A stretch of DNA of 64,000 nucleotides from Sugiyamaella lignohabitans (GCF_001640025.1 NC_031672.1:1798001-1862000), one strand, 5' to 3'; counted from the first letter of the stretch, positions 1 through 9,441 are shown. Numbers and translations: made by a program. Notes: generated from the letters alone by a model not told the origin.

Positions 1-618
1 AAGAGCTGGTTCGAGGGTGGTCAGACTCCCATTACCCGACTTTTCCCCAAGGTCGGTTTTAGAAGTCAGGTCCCTAAACCAGAATATATCAACCTCGATG
101 TTCTTCAACGATTGATTGATTTGGGCAGACTTAACCCTGCCGAACCCATTACCATGAAAGAACTGTACAGAAGCCGATATTTCGGCAATATCAAGCATGG
201 CATCAAGATTCTCGGTGGAGATGCTCACAGATTCACAGCCAAAATCAACATCTCGTCGACGTCAGCCACTCCCAGTGCTATTGCTCGAATTGAGGCTCTG
301 GGAGGCACATTCCAAGCCGAATATTACACACCTTTCGGAATGAAAGTGCTGACGCGACCCGAAGCCATCTTGCGGAAGTACGGTCGTATTCCACTCCGAG
401 CCCGACCCATTGACAGAAAGAGCATTGAATTCTACAGAGACCCCGAACGTCGTGGATACCTCGTGGGCGCACCCGGCGCTCCCACTATCAAAGCCGCATT
501 TGTGGCCCAAGCAAAGACTTTCAAGAGTCCTCTGCTGCCCAACATCGAGAGACTCAAGCTCAACGACCCCTCGACAGCGGCTGCTCGCGCATTCCAGGAC
601 TCGCAGCCCAAACAGTAG
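1..618 (+). CDS. MRPL10: Mitochondrial ribosomal protein uL15m (MRPL10), 3' part
   Basis: This is a large-subunit protein of the mitochondrial ribosome. The reading frame is open from base 1, so the 5' end with the start codon and import signal lies outside the window. The first visible residues, KSWFEGGQTPITRLFPKVGF, are the uL15 signature (FEGGQTP followed by a basic stretch). The remaining part has the uL15 core and a C-terminal extension typical of fungal mitochondrial members, ending in AFQDSQPKQ. It converges on the cyclophilin gene, with a GC palindrome filling most of the 210 bp between their stop codons. Family assignment is firm; the name follows the S. cerevisiae orthologue. Confidence 0.9.
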   Translation, partial: KSWFEGGQTPITRLFPKVGFRSQVPKPEYINLDVLQRLIDLGRLNPAEPITMKELYRSRYFGNIKHGIKILGGDAHRFTAKINISSTSATPSAIARIEALGGTFQAEYYTPFGMKVLTRPEAILRKYGRIPLRARPIDRKSIEFYRDPERRGYLVGAPGAPTIKAAFVAQAKTFKSPLLPNIERLKLNDPSTAAARAFQDSQPKQ

Positions 619-686
619 ACCTGGTCGTCGTCAGTTTCTATTTGTACATAATAAATATTCCTCCTGTGTATCTTTTAGGGGGGTTT

Positions 687-824
687 TGCCTCCGGCGGCT
701 GGGGCTCCGCCCCAGACCCCGTGGCTCCTGCTTCGCAGGAGATGGCTGGGACTGTCGACGGAACGACTCGAGCGTAGCGAGAGGAGCAGTGGGGTCTGGG
801 GCTGCGCCCCAGCCGCCGGAGGCA
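687..824. repeat. GC palindrome 1 (complete, 138 bp)
   Basis: The left arm at 687-742 starts TGCCTCCGG and ends in the perfect hairpin CTCCTGC-TTC-GCAGGAG. The right arm at 764-824 is the inverse type, starting CGACTCGAG and ending GGAGGCA. The element sits between convergent MRPL10 and the cyclophilin gene and stops 4 nt from the cyclophilin stop codon. Confidence 0.95.
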
Positions 825-828
825 CCAT

Positions 829-2352
829 CTACCACCCGGCGAAGCTGCTGTTGGCGATGTTGGTTTTGACCCGCTTTCTGCGGGACTCGTCATCGTTTGG
901 AGTGGGTGCGGCACCGGTTGCTGGTGCTCTTTTGAGATATTTGCCGATGACAGGTGAACCGTCAGCGGTTAGAGATTTCTTTTGGAGCCAGGGAGTGTCG
1001 TCGAGGTCGTCGGATGGCTGTTTGGTCTCGGTTGGTTTCTGGTCTTCGTCGTAGAGACCCTTGGCAAAGGGGTCGACGAGAATTTTGACCGAGTCCATGG
1101 TTATTGTGCGTGTTGGAACGTCGTTGGTGGTGACAGGAACTCTTTCGAGGTCGTCGAGAACACTAAGTCCTCCAACTACTTTTCCGAATACAGTGTGCTT
1201 GCCGTCGAGATGAGGAGTTCGACGGTACGTGATGAAGAATTGTGAGGTGTTTGTGTTTTTGCCTTTGTTGGCCATGGACAGTATTCCTCGCTCGTCATGT
1301 TTGAGTGGGGTGTTTGTTTCGTCGGCAAACGGTTTGCCCTCAGGAAAGGCACTACGGCCTCCACTGCCGGTTCCAGTAGGGTCACCGGTTTGAATCATGA
1401 AATGCTTGATGTTTCTGTGGAATTTAATTCCATTATAGTATCCTTGTTTAGCAAGTTCCACAAAGTTGTAGACCGCTTTAGGTGAGTACTTGGGATACAA
1501 CTCTATGTTGAGAGTTCCTAAGGATGTCTCAATGCTGGCATACCCAGGTTCCAGAAACTTTTTTTGTTTGAGAAGCTTTTCAATGGGTATGTCAGTGAAC
1601 GTGGATTTTGTCGAGGGATCCATTGCAGTCGATGTCAACGAACTGGCCATGTGATGTGTAGTCAGCATACTATGTGGTTTACTCGTAGTGATGACTTTGT
1701 TTGTGATACGAGAAGTCGAAGGTTCACTTGTTTTTAGGATTGATCCATTTCCTTTGACATTGGAAGTTGATTTCCTATCAGATGGAGCTGCTGATTTAGC
1801 TGCTGATTGTCCGTTGGGCTGTTGATTGGCCTTGGTTGAGATACCTACTCCTCCTTGAAGCCTGATGATATCGGCCTTTGTGAAGTCTTCATCGCTTACA
1901 AGATCCTTCATATACTTGGCTTGAATGTTGTGTTCCTTTACAGTATCTTCGAAATACACTCTGCCACTTGGTTTTATTAGCACAACCTTACTCAATGTCT
2001 GGAATTCCTTGAAACTCATAGGATCAATGTACTTTCCCTCATTGTTAACCTCGATACGCAGTTTGATCAGATCTTTGTTTGTCATTTTTTCACCAGTCAC
2101 AGGATTCACACCATTCTTCCTGATATATGGCAGAATATTTCTCACATCATAAACATTGCCATGAATATCAGCCATTCCAGCATCTTTCTGAATCGGCTGT
2201 TGACTGATGCTACATGTCCAAAAAGGAAGAGCACTGACTGTACGAGCAACAGCAGTAGTCAGCCCTGAACCTGACTTCCCAGAGCTTCCAGAAAACCCTC
2301 CTGAAGACCACTCAGAGTGTGTTATATATAATTTATCAGTATTCTTGCCCAT
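829..2352 (-). CDS. cyp8: U-box cyclophilin, PPIL2/Cyp8 family
   Basis: This 507-residue protein joins a U-box domain (about residues 40-110, beginning LPFWTCSISQQPI) to a C-terminal cyclophilin domain (about 273-430). Family members are spliceosome-associated peptidyl-prolyl isomerases with ubiquitin-ligase potential. The cyclophilin part shows the substrate-binding motifs KFHRN and SQFFIT; the position of the CypA Trp holds His (TPHLDGKH), as this subfamily often departs from Trp there. The start is an ATG at 2352 and the stop is TAG at 829. A Ser/Thr-rich linker separates the domains. S. cerevisiae has no orthologue, while fission yeast and animals do. The gene converges on MRPL10. Confidence 0.92.
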   Translation of the reverse strand: MGKNTDKLYITHSEWSSGGFSGSSGKSGSGLTTAVARTVSALPFWTCSISQQPIQKDAGMADIHGNVYDVRNILPYIRKNGVNPVTGEKMTNKDLIKLRIEVNNEGKYIDPMSFKEFQTLSKVVLIKPSGRVYFEDTVKEHNIQAKYMKDLVSDEDFTKADIIRLQGGVGISTKANQQPNGQSAAKSAAPSDRKSTSNVKGNGSILKTSEPSTSRITNKVITTSKPHSMLTTHHMASSLTSTAMDPSTKSTFTDIPIEKLLKQKKFLEPGYASIETSLGTLNIELYPKYSPKAVYNFVELAKQGYYNGIKFHRNIKHFMIQTGDPTGTGSGGRSAFPEGKPFADETNTPLKHDERGILSMANKGKNTNTSQFFITYRRTPHLDGKHTVFGKVVGGLSVLDDLERVPVTTNDVPTRTITMDSVKILVDPFAKGLYDEDQKPTETKQPSDDLDDTPWLQKKSLTADGSPVIGKYLKRAPATGAAPTPNDDESRRKRVKTNIANSSFAGW

Positions 2353-2858
2353 AGTTATACTAATAATGGAGAAGGTGGAATGTCAAGCGGCTTCCAGTAA
2401 ATTTTCAGCCGTCCGTCTGGGTGCATCTCTGAAGATAAGATAAGATAATGCAGGGTTAATTCTCAGGGGTCGGAGTGAAACTTTACACATAAATACCTTC
2501 AAGTATTACAATAGGATCCTGTCAGTAGACTTGTTTATCTTTAAGATTAAAATTATCTGTATTTGGAACTGAATCAAACAAATTGCTTGTATCACATTGC
2601 AGCTACTTAAAGAGCTCTATCTGTAGGCTGATTAGTGAACATAGTAGCAGTTCCCAAAATACAGAACCTGAAAACCTTTATCACGGCAGCGAATTCAGCT
2701 CTTGGCTTCTTTGAACACTACCTCTACAAATTTAATTGATTGAATTGCTTTATTTTATATTTCAGAGGGTTCTTTCAACGGCAGGAGCCGCGAGTAGCGA
2801 CCATATCGAGCCGTACATTGGCCCTTCACGAACTTTAGGACTCTCGACAATCCCAAGA

Positions 2859-3148
2859 CTCCTGCGAAGCAGGAGCCACGGGGTCTCGGGCGGATGTAGT
2901 AATACCTAGTAAACCTCCCTAGTCTTACATTGATGCGCCCCACATAGTGAGGCTCTCCTTTATATCTGACCTTCCGTCCTATTCTTATGACTCCTCATAT
3001 AGAACTTTAATAAACACACGATGTATAGGCTACTATACTAAGTCTAATATCCTCGACTCCTATCCTTGCAGATCTAAATCTCGTGCTAGAACGACAGTGA
3101 TCCCTCTGGAGACTTAGGGTGACTACACCGGAGCCCCAGCCGCCGGCG
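2859..3148 (-). repeat. GC palindrome 2 (single decayed arm, split by an insertion)
   Basis: Bases 2859-2894 contain the arm from CTCCTGCGAAGCAGGAG through GGGTCTCGGGCGGA. Bases 3133-3148 continue the same arm with GCCCCAGCCGCCGGCG. Removing 2895-3132 rejoins the two halves at the hairpin apex GGGCGGA/GCCCC, so this is one copy with an insertion. Confidence 0.75.
2895..3127. mobile_element. Solo-LTR-like insertion (233 bp)
   Basis: The insert begins TGTAGT and ends ACTACA, a perfect 6-bp inverted terminus with the TG...CA ends of LTRs. It is flanked by GCGGA on the left (2890-2894) and CCGGA on the right (3128-3132), which fits a 5-bp target duplication with one mismatch. It contains AATAAA-like sequence (TTTAATAAAC). 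No internal coding region is present, so it resembles a solo LTR left after recombination. Confidence 0.6.
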
Positions 3149-3369
3149 CGAGGAAGCTGAAGAGACCAGAACCAAAAATATCACGTGATCCAGAACCTTC
3201 GGAGAGTGCAGTCACAGATGACAAAATTACTGCATTAGGAAATTTTCAATGCTGTGAAAGCGACTCAGACCGAGCTAGTGGTGAACAGGTATAGGCAGGG
3301 ACACTGGGATTGGTGAAGTTAGTCTAGTGAAGTGCTGTTTCATCGACTTATTTATACATAACAACAAAA

Positions 3370-4227
3370 ATGTCTACTGAAGCTGCTGTTTCATACGGTA
3401 AGTGCGAGGTGTTAACGAAATGCTTTTGCTCTGGAGAATATATTGGGACTAACCATGATTAGCTGCCATCATCTTGGCCGATGCTGAGGTTGAAATCACC
3501 GCCGACAAGTTGATTGCCCTTACCAAGGCTGCCGGTATCGAGACCGTTGAACCCGTAAGTTTTTACATCTGGAACTATAAAGCGATTGAATGAATGATGA
3601 ATAATCAACAGGTGAATGAACCACGTTAAAGTACGCCAGATTGTCATTGCCCGAGGACTACTAGAATGAGGATTTATGTTTTGACCGGCATTTTGTAAAA
3701 AAACACCAAGATGGTCGACCTTGAGTGTCAATTCGAGTTAATTTCTACTGATGGATATGTGACAGATACGAGATAAATATACATGAGTATTGAAAGTGCT
3801 ACGAGTACCTGACCACGATTTTCCGACTAAGAGAACAACTATACACTGGGGGAAATATTCGACTGAAATCTGCGATGAACTATTAATCAAATTGTCGAGG
3901 TAGCTACCTATTCTCTTAAAATAGGTGCTTGTTGCTTCACTTGTTTGGTTTATTTGTTATTTATTCAGTTTTTAAAGTTGTCGTTTGATCTTCGGTTTTC
4001 TGATTACTAACTTATTCCAGATCTGGGCTCAACTCTATGCCAAGGCTATCTCTGGACAAAACATCCAAGAGCTTCTTACACAATTCTCCGCTGGTGCCGC
4101 TGGCCCTGCTGCCGTTGGTGGTGCCGCCGCTGCTGGTGGTGCTGCCGCTGCCGAGGAGGCTGAGGAGGAGAAGGTCGAAGAGAAGGAAGAGTCCGATGAG
4201 GACATGGGTATGGGTCTTTTCGATTAA
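3370..4227 (+). CDS. RPP1: 60S acidic ribosomal protein P1
   Basis: P1 pairs with P2 in the ribosomal stalk that recruits and activates translation factors. Exons are 3370-3397, 3463-3554 and 4021-4227, giving 108 residues, the usual length. Intron 1 (65 bp) starts GTAAGT and has branch site GACTAACC; intron 2 (466 bp) starts GTAAGT and ends TTACTAACTTATTCCAG. The protein begins [20 protein letters not shown], has an Ala/Gly hinge and an acidic stretch, and ends in [12 protein letters not shown], the conserved stalk tail. Intron 2 is the longest in the window; large introns are common in yeast ribosomal protein genes. The start has an A-rich context (aaaaATG). Confidence 0.95.
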
Positions 4228-4368
4228 ACAATCAAAAGTGTATTAATATTAAAAACTAAATATATTCACGACTTGATAATACTTGAAGATAAATTTCCTT
4301 TTTTTGAACCTTGAGTAGGGCCCAGTCTAAACTCGAGGCTTTCTATAACCATGTTTATCAGTTGGATT

Positions 4369-4608
4369 CTAGCGTTGCGTTATCGATGTATTCAAACTCC
4401 ATCCTGTTAGCTTCATTGTAATAGACTGATATTCATTACGAGCGACTGTCTGGGCTTGTTCAATTGCGACACCTATGTCAGTGACAGAATTTTGATGAAT
4501 AAGAAGAAATATATCGTAGCCCCAGGGAAATTTCAAGGAAAGAATGTTCAAAGACTCATGGGCCGTTTGAGCACTAATTGAAATTCGTCTAGTAAACTTG
4601 CTGCTCAT
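4369..4608 (-). CDS. Hypothetical small ORF, 79 residues
   Basis: An ATG-initiated frame encodes a 79-residue protein of mixed composition, with a Ser/Arg-rich start and a central hydrophobic run (FPWGYDIFLLI). I do not recognise it. It does not overlap another gene and its composition looks protein-like, but it is short and lies in a repeat-rich stretch, so it could be chance or the last exon of a decayed gene. It would converge on RPP1. Confidence 0.25.
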   Translation of the reverse strand: MSSKFTRRISISAQTAHESLNILSLKFPWGYDIFLLIHQNSVTDIGVAIEQAQTVARNEYQSITMKLTGWSLNTSITQR

Positions 4609-5012
4609 TTCCTATAATATTGAACTCCAACTGTGACGAGTTAAGCTTTATAGCCTGTGTAGAGTCTTCAAAGAACTTCGCAGTTTATCCAATGTCCAGT
4701 AAAAATTTCCCTCCCTGCTGCTAATAGCCACAGGCGTAGAGTAGCATTCACAGCCTATAGCTTTAATGGTCTTGGTTTTTCCAAGGAACTAGAAGTTCGA
4801 AGTCACCGGCCAGAGACTGAGACGGAGCCCCAGTCAGCACCCGGACCCTGATAATCCGAAAATCCAGATTAACATCTAAAGAGCCATCATAAGCCTGCAA
4901 TTAGGTAATATGAGAGTGGTCATCTTGGTTTAATATAAATGGTGCGACCAAAAATTGCGGAATTATATAGTAGATAATTTTAAAAATAATTTAGTGATTG
5001 ATTCTGCTCATC

Positions 5013-5507
5013 TCTCGATATCGGCCATTAGCCCTCTATGAACCAAGAGAGCAATGTTTCAGAACAGCTACGAGTGGAACACGATCAGATGGGGACCCTA
5101 ATTTGAGATATTAATAAGGGGTTCATTCTGGACACTTTATTGAGTGATCCAACTCATACGGTCGCCTGGAATTATTGATGTTAAAAGGTGAGAGTATTAC
5201 CGGTGTTACCCGGCGTTTGACCCAATTATGGTTATGGCTTCCAAGGAAGAATTGAACCTTGGATCACCGACATTTGCCCTCTATGAACCATAAGACCACA
5301 TGTTTCCGGACATCTACTAGTTGAAAACGATCAGCTAGAGACCCTACTTCGAAGAATTAGTAGATATGATCATCCTGGACAGCTTAACGAGTGATCTAAC
5401 ACACACCGTCGCTAGGAACTACTGATATCAAAAGTGTGAGAATTGTGAGTGTTACCCGGTATTGGTCCCGATTCTGGCTTCCAATTAAGCTGTATTTTCC
5501 GATTTGT
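5013..5507. repeat. Imperfect tandem duplication, period about 245 bp
   Basis: Two diverged copies lie head to tail: about 5013-5257 and 5258-5507. Shared landmarks include GCCCTCTATGAACC at 5031 and 5276, CGATCAG followed by GACCCTA, then a GAGTGATC block and TGTTACCCGG. A third partial copy of the central part occurs at 58965-59070, so this is a dispersed family. Confidence 0.75.
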
Positions 5508-5662
5508 GGAAATTAATTTTCATTTCCATTTCCACTCTCTTACTTTTATTTATCTTTTATAGACGAATTCAGAGATTTTCAGGAATATTCTAATTGTAAA
5601 AACTTAAATGGAATCTTAGGAATACTGAAGAGGAATCTAAAGAGGAACAATAAAAGTGTTTT
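5491..5662 (+). repeat. Dispersed repeat, copy 1 (partner at 59358-59531)
   Basis: This segment aligns with 59358-59531 over its whole length: TGTATTTTC, ATTTGTGGA, a pyrimidine tract ending in TTTTATAGACGAATTC, then AGGAATACT and TCTAAAGAGGAACA. At both sites it follows the GACCCTACTTCG-type repeat, so the two sites share a compound element, possibly a retroelement remnant. Confidence 0.75.
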
Positions 5663-6152
5663 GACAAAGAACTAAAAACTTATACCGCTTAACCGCCAGA
5701 CCAAATTTGAGTGAGACTTTCATTGTATCTAGACATGCATAAAGCCAGTTCCATTTACAAAATGGTTTATAATCCGGAGCTGAACCGTTTCCCCTGATCT
5801 CGTCGAAATATCACAAAATATTCTTGATATACAAAATGGGCCATATGCCTTATCGCCGCAGCCTGCATGTCCGATAGCGCTATCAGGATCTGCCCTCATC
5901 GCTGATCGCCAACTCTAATTCTTGTCGCCTCGACCAACTCGATCTCTAAATTTAATTTATCAAGCCACATCCCCTCTTCTGAGTGATAATGGATATATCT
6001 CTTCGGATTTGATAACTTCCATAACCATGTCTTTGTCTGTTATCACGTGCCTGGGGCGATAATGCACGCGTCTGCCTCCCGTCCCTGCGCATGTGACCAC
6101 CCTTAATTCAAGCATAATCTTTCCGCTTTCTGCATAATCTTTGACACAACAA

Positions 6153-6160
6153 TATATATA
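6153..6160 (+). promoter_or_regulatory. TATA box candidate for the hypothetical gene at 6409
   Basis: TATATATA is followed by a pyrimidine-rich stretch (TTCTTTTTTCCTCTTAC), a common arrangement at yeast transcription starts. The distance to the ATG is about 250 bp, which is long. Confidence 0.4.
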
Positions 6161-6233
6161 CTGGTCGCCTCACCCCCATTCTTTTTTCCTCTTACTTATC
6201 ACTTATTCAAACTTCTCACAGCTGACCACAATT

Positions 6234-6353
6234 GTTAAAGACTGACTAAGCGCTAATTTTCTGATTGAACTTACATTTTTTTCAAGCAGAATCGTTAAAG
6301 GCCGAATAAGCATTAATTTTCTGATTGATTTTACAATTATTTCAAGTAGAATC
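6234..6353 (+). repeat. 60-bp tandem duplication in a 5' leader
   Basis: Two units of exactly 60 bp start at GTTAAAG (6234 and 6294). They share the blocks CTAAG/AATAAG, ATTTTCTGATTGA and TTTCAAG-AGAATC. A weaker third copy may run 6355-6408 up to the ATG of the next gene. Confidence 0.8.
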
Positions 6354-6408
6354 AGTTATTACGGTTGAATCCGAATTGTTAATTCTTATTGTTCTAAATT
6401 ATTTCACT

Positions 6409-7119
6409 ATGTTTCATTGTCACTGGAACAAGATCAAGTCTTTGGGCAATTTGCTCCTACCTACTACTTACGTCTCGTTTCTCTTTGGTAAACATGATGA
6501 GCCGGTTCCAGAGGAGGAACCTATTATGAATGACAGATGGTCTGTTCAAGCCACTGAGATGTGGGCACCCCTTCCTTCACCTCCTCCAAAGTTGAAGGGG
6601 AGATTGGGCAAAATGAAAGAGAAGATAGAACTTGCTGCTCTCGTGGTCGTACTGGTTGGCATCATACTATGCCCCATCCGGGAAAAGGAACCCAGGGAGA
6701 AGAAAGAGGGAGAGAGAAAGAAAGTAGCCCACATGGCAGCCTCCAAGAGATATGTCGGAGAGGAGAAGGTGACCAACCCACAATCTACCTCATCAGGATC
6801 CACCAAACAGAAGGGATCCACAGAATCATTCAAATTGTCTGGAGTACCAAAGACAACTACTAATTCTCCCATTACTGACTCACCATACACTCTGGACCCA
6901 ATGAAGAAAGAGAAGAAACGAACCACAATCAAGAAGATGTTCAAGAAACTTTGGGGAAAGAAGACGACACCCCAGCCTGTCACCGATACTCTTCCAGTAT
7001 CTATCAAACCAATTCAGAATAGTCCCTCACCATCTAAAGAGGATCTGTTCCAAGTACCAAGAAAACCTTTTGGAAGTCCACCATGTCCCCCTCCAAGGTA
7101 CCACATGGTCGTCTGGTGA
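6409..7119 (+). CDS. Hypothetical basic, proline-rich protein with one membrane segment
   Basis: The first in-frame ATG at 6409 gives 236 residues; the frame stays open upstream to 6325 without another ATG. I recognise no family. Features: a Pro-rich stretch (PLPSPPPKLKG), one hydrophobic segment of about 17 residues near residue 85 (IELAALVVVLVGIILCP) followed at once by Lys/Glu-rich sequence, a very basic region (KKMFKKLWGKKTT) and a Pro-rich C-terminus. This fits a single-pass membrane protein with a basic cytosolic tail. Support comes from an uninterrupted frame, a TATA-like box and a pyrimidine tract upstream. The neighbouring repeats suggest a fast-changing, possibly lineage-specific locus. 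Confidence 0.45.
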   Translation: MFHCHWNKIKSLGNLLLPTTYVSFLFGKHDEPVPEEEPIMNDRWSVQATEMWAPLPSPPPKLKGRLGKMKEKIELAALVVVLVGIILCPIREKEPREKKEGERKKVAHMAASKRYVGEEKVTNPQSTSSGSTKQKGSTESFKLSGVPKTTTNSPITDSPYTLDPMKKEKKRTTIKKMFKKLWGKKTTPQPVTDTLPVSIKPIQNSPSPSKEDLFQVPRKPFGSPPCPPPRYHMVVW

Positions 7120-8272
7120 ATCAGTCATTGAGTTGGACAAAGCACTCTTTCCACCACACACGAAATCATGGCATCAACTAGTATCCCTTGCGTCTCAGAC
7201 CTAGGATAATCGGTAGCTGCACTTCTTGCGCTTGATGTCCTTAACATGAGATGCTCTAGTATTGGCATCCCGAGTCATACTGGGATATCTAGTCTTGTCA
7301 TCCTTTGTCCAACACCATTCACCGACGGTTCCCAGCCGGATTCCATTCCTACGTCATATCATTCAGGCTTCATTTCTTTGTTCTTTGTTCTTTTTGTTTA
7401 TTATTTGTTATTGGCATCTGGTCAAGGGTGGCGGCGAAGGGAGCTGCCGAAGTGAGCACAAATTGCATCGTGCCCTCCAAATTTGCATCATCATTATTTC
7501 AAAGGTTCAAGGACCATGGCTGCTGGAGTGAACACAAATTGCATCGTGTCCTCCCTTCTTCGCTACCAGAGGATCTTCCATCGAGAGCAAGTTTGCATCA
7601 TCCACTATTCTGCATTATCTCTCATAGCTGTTTGATTCTCTGGTAAGAAGTTGCATCATTACTCGCAGCAACTGTCCAAGCCTTTTGTTAACTTGTTTTC
7701 TCTATGTACTTTCTACTCTTGTTCTAATAAACTCTATTTGTTTATTATTCGACTATTCTTCTCTGGATCCTCCAGTTTAGACATACTCCCTATTGCCATA
7801 CATAATCTTCACTTTGGACTGATCCGTCTACAAGGACATGTGTATTGTTGTTATCCGTTCTCACTTCACATCTGACAGGAACATAAGCTTCACTGAATGT
7901 GGCTTTATCTGTTATCTGTTTTGTAGAGATGGTATCCGGTTTTCATTTATAAGTGGCTATGACATAGGCATGGAGAAATAGCAAATAGATATGTTGCGAG
8001 CTAAATAAAGGCTAAAATCGGGAATAGGAGGCAATAAGTGTCATGAGACTAAGAAGCTAAAAGTAGACAATATCAATTGTAGGTTTGCTTGTGTCAAAAT
8101 CCACAACATCTATGTTTACATTTTCTTAAGCCCAGCAACAAACTCTCAGAACATGGATCCTGCTAGGAGTTGCAATGGGTTGATTGCATCAAGACTACCC
8201 AGAGCCCTACGCTATGAGACAGCAACACGCTAAATAATATATTCAGTAATAAATAAAGTCATAAAAGCTAGG
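7120..8272. other. Intergenic region with a repeated TTGCATC motif
   Basis: No convincing gene is seen in these 1,150 bases. Bases 7451-7657 contain five TTGCATC motifs (7463, 7483, 7539, 7593, 7651), two of them inside a longer direct repeat (GTGAGCACAAATTGCATCGT versus GTGAACACAAATTGCATCGT). AATAAACT near 7725 could be a 3' end signal for the upstream ORF. Confidence 0.5.
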
Positions 8273-9037
8273 CTATGCACGATGTAACTTTTTGAAAAAC
8301 AGTTGGATAAAATAGTCATTAGTATCTTTATCAAAATAAGTCCAAAACTTTCCAGGGGACCTATCGATTTCGTTGGATTCAAGTTTGAAGGCACATGTTT
8401 CATAGGGCTCAGCGGCCACGAGCAGATACTGATAATTACGGTCCTGTGGCATATCAACCTTCTGTTCAAAGGCACTCATAAATCTGTATCGAGGGATGAC
8501 GTCGAGACCAATTTCAGGATACTTGATCTGAAACTGTAATCCCACTTGCCTAGTAGTTGGGTCTCTAATCTTCGTGATTTTATACCCCGGCCTACCTATT
8601 TTGACAGTTTTACGCACTGGAATGGCTGATGCACCAGCTACAGCACCATATGGCAGGCCAGTGGCGGGATCAATCCTTTGCCTCTGTTGTTTCTCATCCA
8701 TGGCCTGACGTTGAGCCAGGTTAGTCGTATGTTTTCGGCCCTGGGTGTGAGACAAATATGAGCCTTCGGTGACGTGGGTCGTTAAACACAGTCGACATTC
8801 TATAATTCCCTGATGATTTTTGTATAAATATGGATCTAAAATTGCACGTTAGCACACACATACTTCCTGCCAATAAACTATCAAAATGTTTCGAGAACTA
8901 TTTCACTTACCTTTGTCAAGATCGATGGACTCCAAAGCAAGCTGTCGCAAACGTTCTCTACGATGTGCATTTTGAGCACTCCCGCTGGCCATGCCACCGC
9001 CTCCATGTTTAGAACCAACCCGATTTTGATAATCCAT
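8273..9037 (-). CDS. PRP11: Splicing factor 3a subunit 2 (SF3A2/Prp11)
   Basis: SF3A2 is part of the U2 snRNP and is needed for branch-site recognition. Exon 1 is 9037-8911 and exon 2 is 8835-8273, giving 229 residues. The 75-bp intron starts GTAAGT and ends TGCTAACGTGCAATTTTAG. Exon 1 encodes MDYQNRVGSK and HRRERLRQLALESID, the conserved family N-terminus. Exon 2 starts inside DPY and carries the C2H2 zinc finger (ECRLCLTTHVTEGSYLSHTQ...H) and the SF3A2 core. It ends soon after IQLFFKKL, without the Pro-rich tail of animal proteins. The start at 9037 was chosen by homology to the MDFQ start of relatives. PRP21, its SF3A partner, lies at 31.6 kb. Confidence 0.95.
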
Positions 9038-9243
9038 TGCAAATAACTTTTGCTGTGGTTGTTCCTGACACTCTCGCCATAGAAGATTAAACTGGTGAAC
9101 CTGCATATTTCACGGCTGTAGTTACCCGGATGAGGAAACTGTACAGAGTTCATTTTTGCGGTGAATTTACCCTGGAATCGGGAATCCAGACATGGAGTCT
9201 CTATCTTATCTTCTATAGAAGATTCATATAACCAGTCAATAAG

Positions 9244-9303
9244 GACTCCAGCGGAGCGAGAGTAGCAGTGGGGTCTGGGGCAAAGCCCCAGCCGCCAGAG
9301 GCA
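9244..9303 (-). repeat. GC palindrome 3 (single arm)
   Basis: The arm runs from GACTCCAGCGGAGCGAG to GCCGCCAGAGGCA, with slight decay. The hairpin CTGGGGC-AAA-GCCCCAG is intact. Confidence 0.9.
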
Positions 9304-9403
9304 AGGGAGAAGGGTAGTAGGGCCCGAGAAATGGTATTTAGATATCCATTTGACTGTATCAGGAGCATTAAATTGGTATTGCTTTGAGGAGATGGTTCCA
9401 AGA

Positions 9404-9404
<1 letters not shown>

Positions 9405-9439
<35 letters not shown>
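9405..9439. repeat. TA dinucleotide repeat
   Basis: About 17 uninterrupted TA units lie 380 bp upstream of NTO1. Such tracts are length-variable and nucleosome-poor. Confidence 0.95.

Positions 9440-9441
<2 letters not shown>

Larger units (their letters stand above)
2353..3369. other. Intergenic region between divergent cyclophilin and RPP1 genes
   Basis: No gene is seen in these 1,017 bases. They hold both promoters. In the middle lies a GC palindrome arm split by an LTR-like insertion, listed separately. The sequence just upstream of RPP1 (3290-3369) is A-rich before the start codon. Confidence 0.6.
4609..6152. other. Gene-poor region with decayed dispersed repeats
   Basis: No gene is seen. 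Bases 5013-5662 hold repeats related to a second site near 59 kb (listed separately). The rest is AT-rich and unremarkable; 6040-6160 probably belongs to the promoter of the downstream ORF. Confidence 0.5.

Noticed and set aside
410..1054. A 214-codon forward frame across the MRPL10 end and GC palindrome 1
   Set aside because: It overlaps MRPL10 in another frame, reads through the repeat and the antisense of the cyclophilin gene, and has no protein-like features.
3555..4020. A possible snoRNA in RPP1 intron 2 (TGATGA near 3593 and CTGA near 3806)
   Set aside because: Large ribosomal-protein introns often host snoRNAs, but the boxes are over 200 bp apart and no terminal stem or guide region is visible.
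6546..7007. A 153-codon reverse frame antisense to the hypothetical gene at 6409
   Set aside because: Its hydrophobic Phe/Ser-rich composition is what the complement of Lys/Glu-rich coding sequence gives. The forward frame has the better promoter context.
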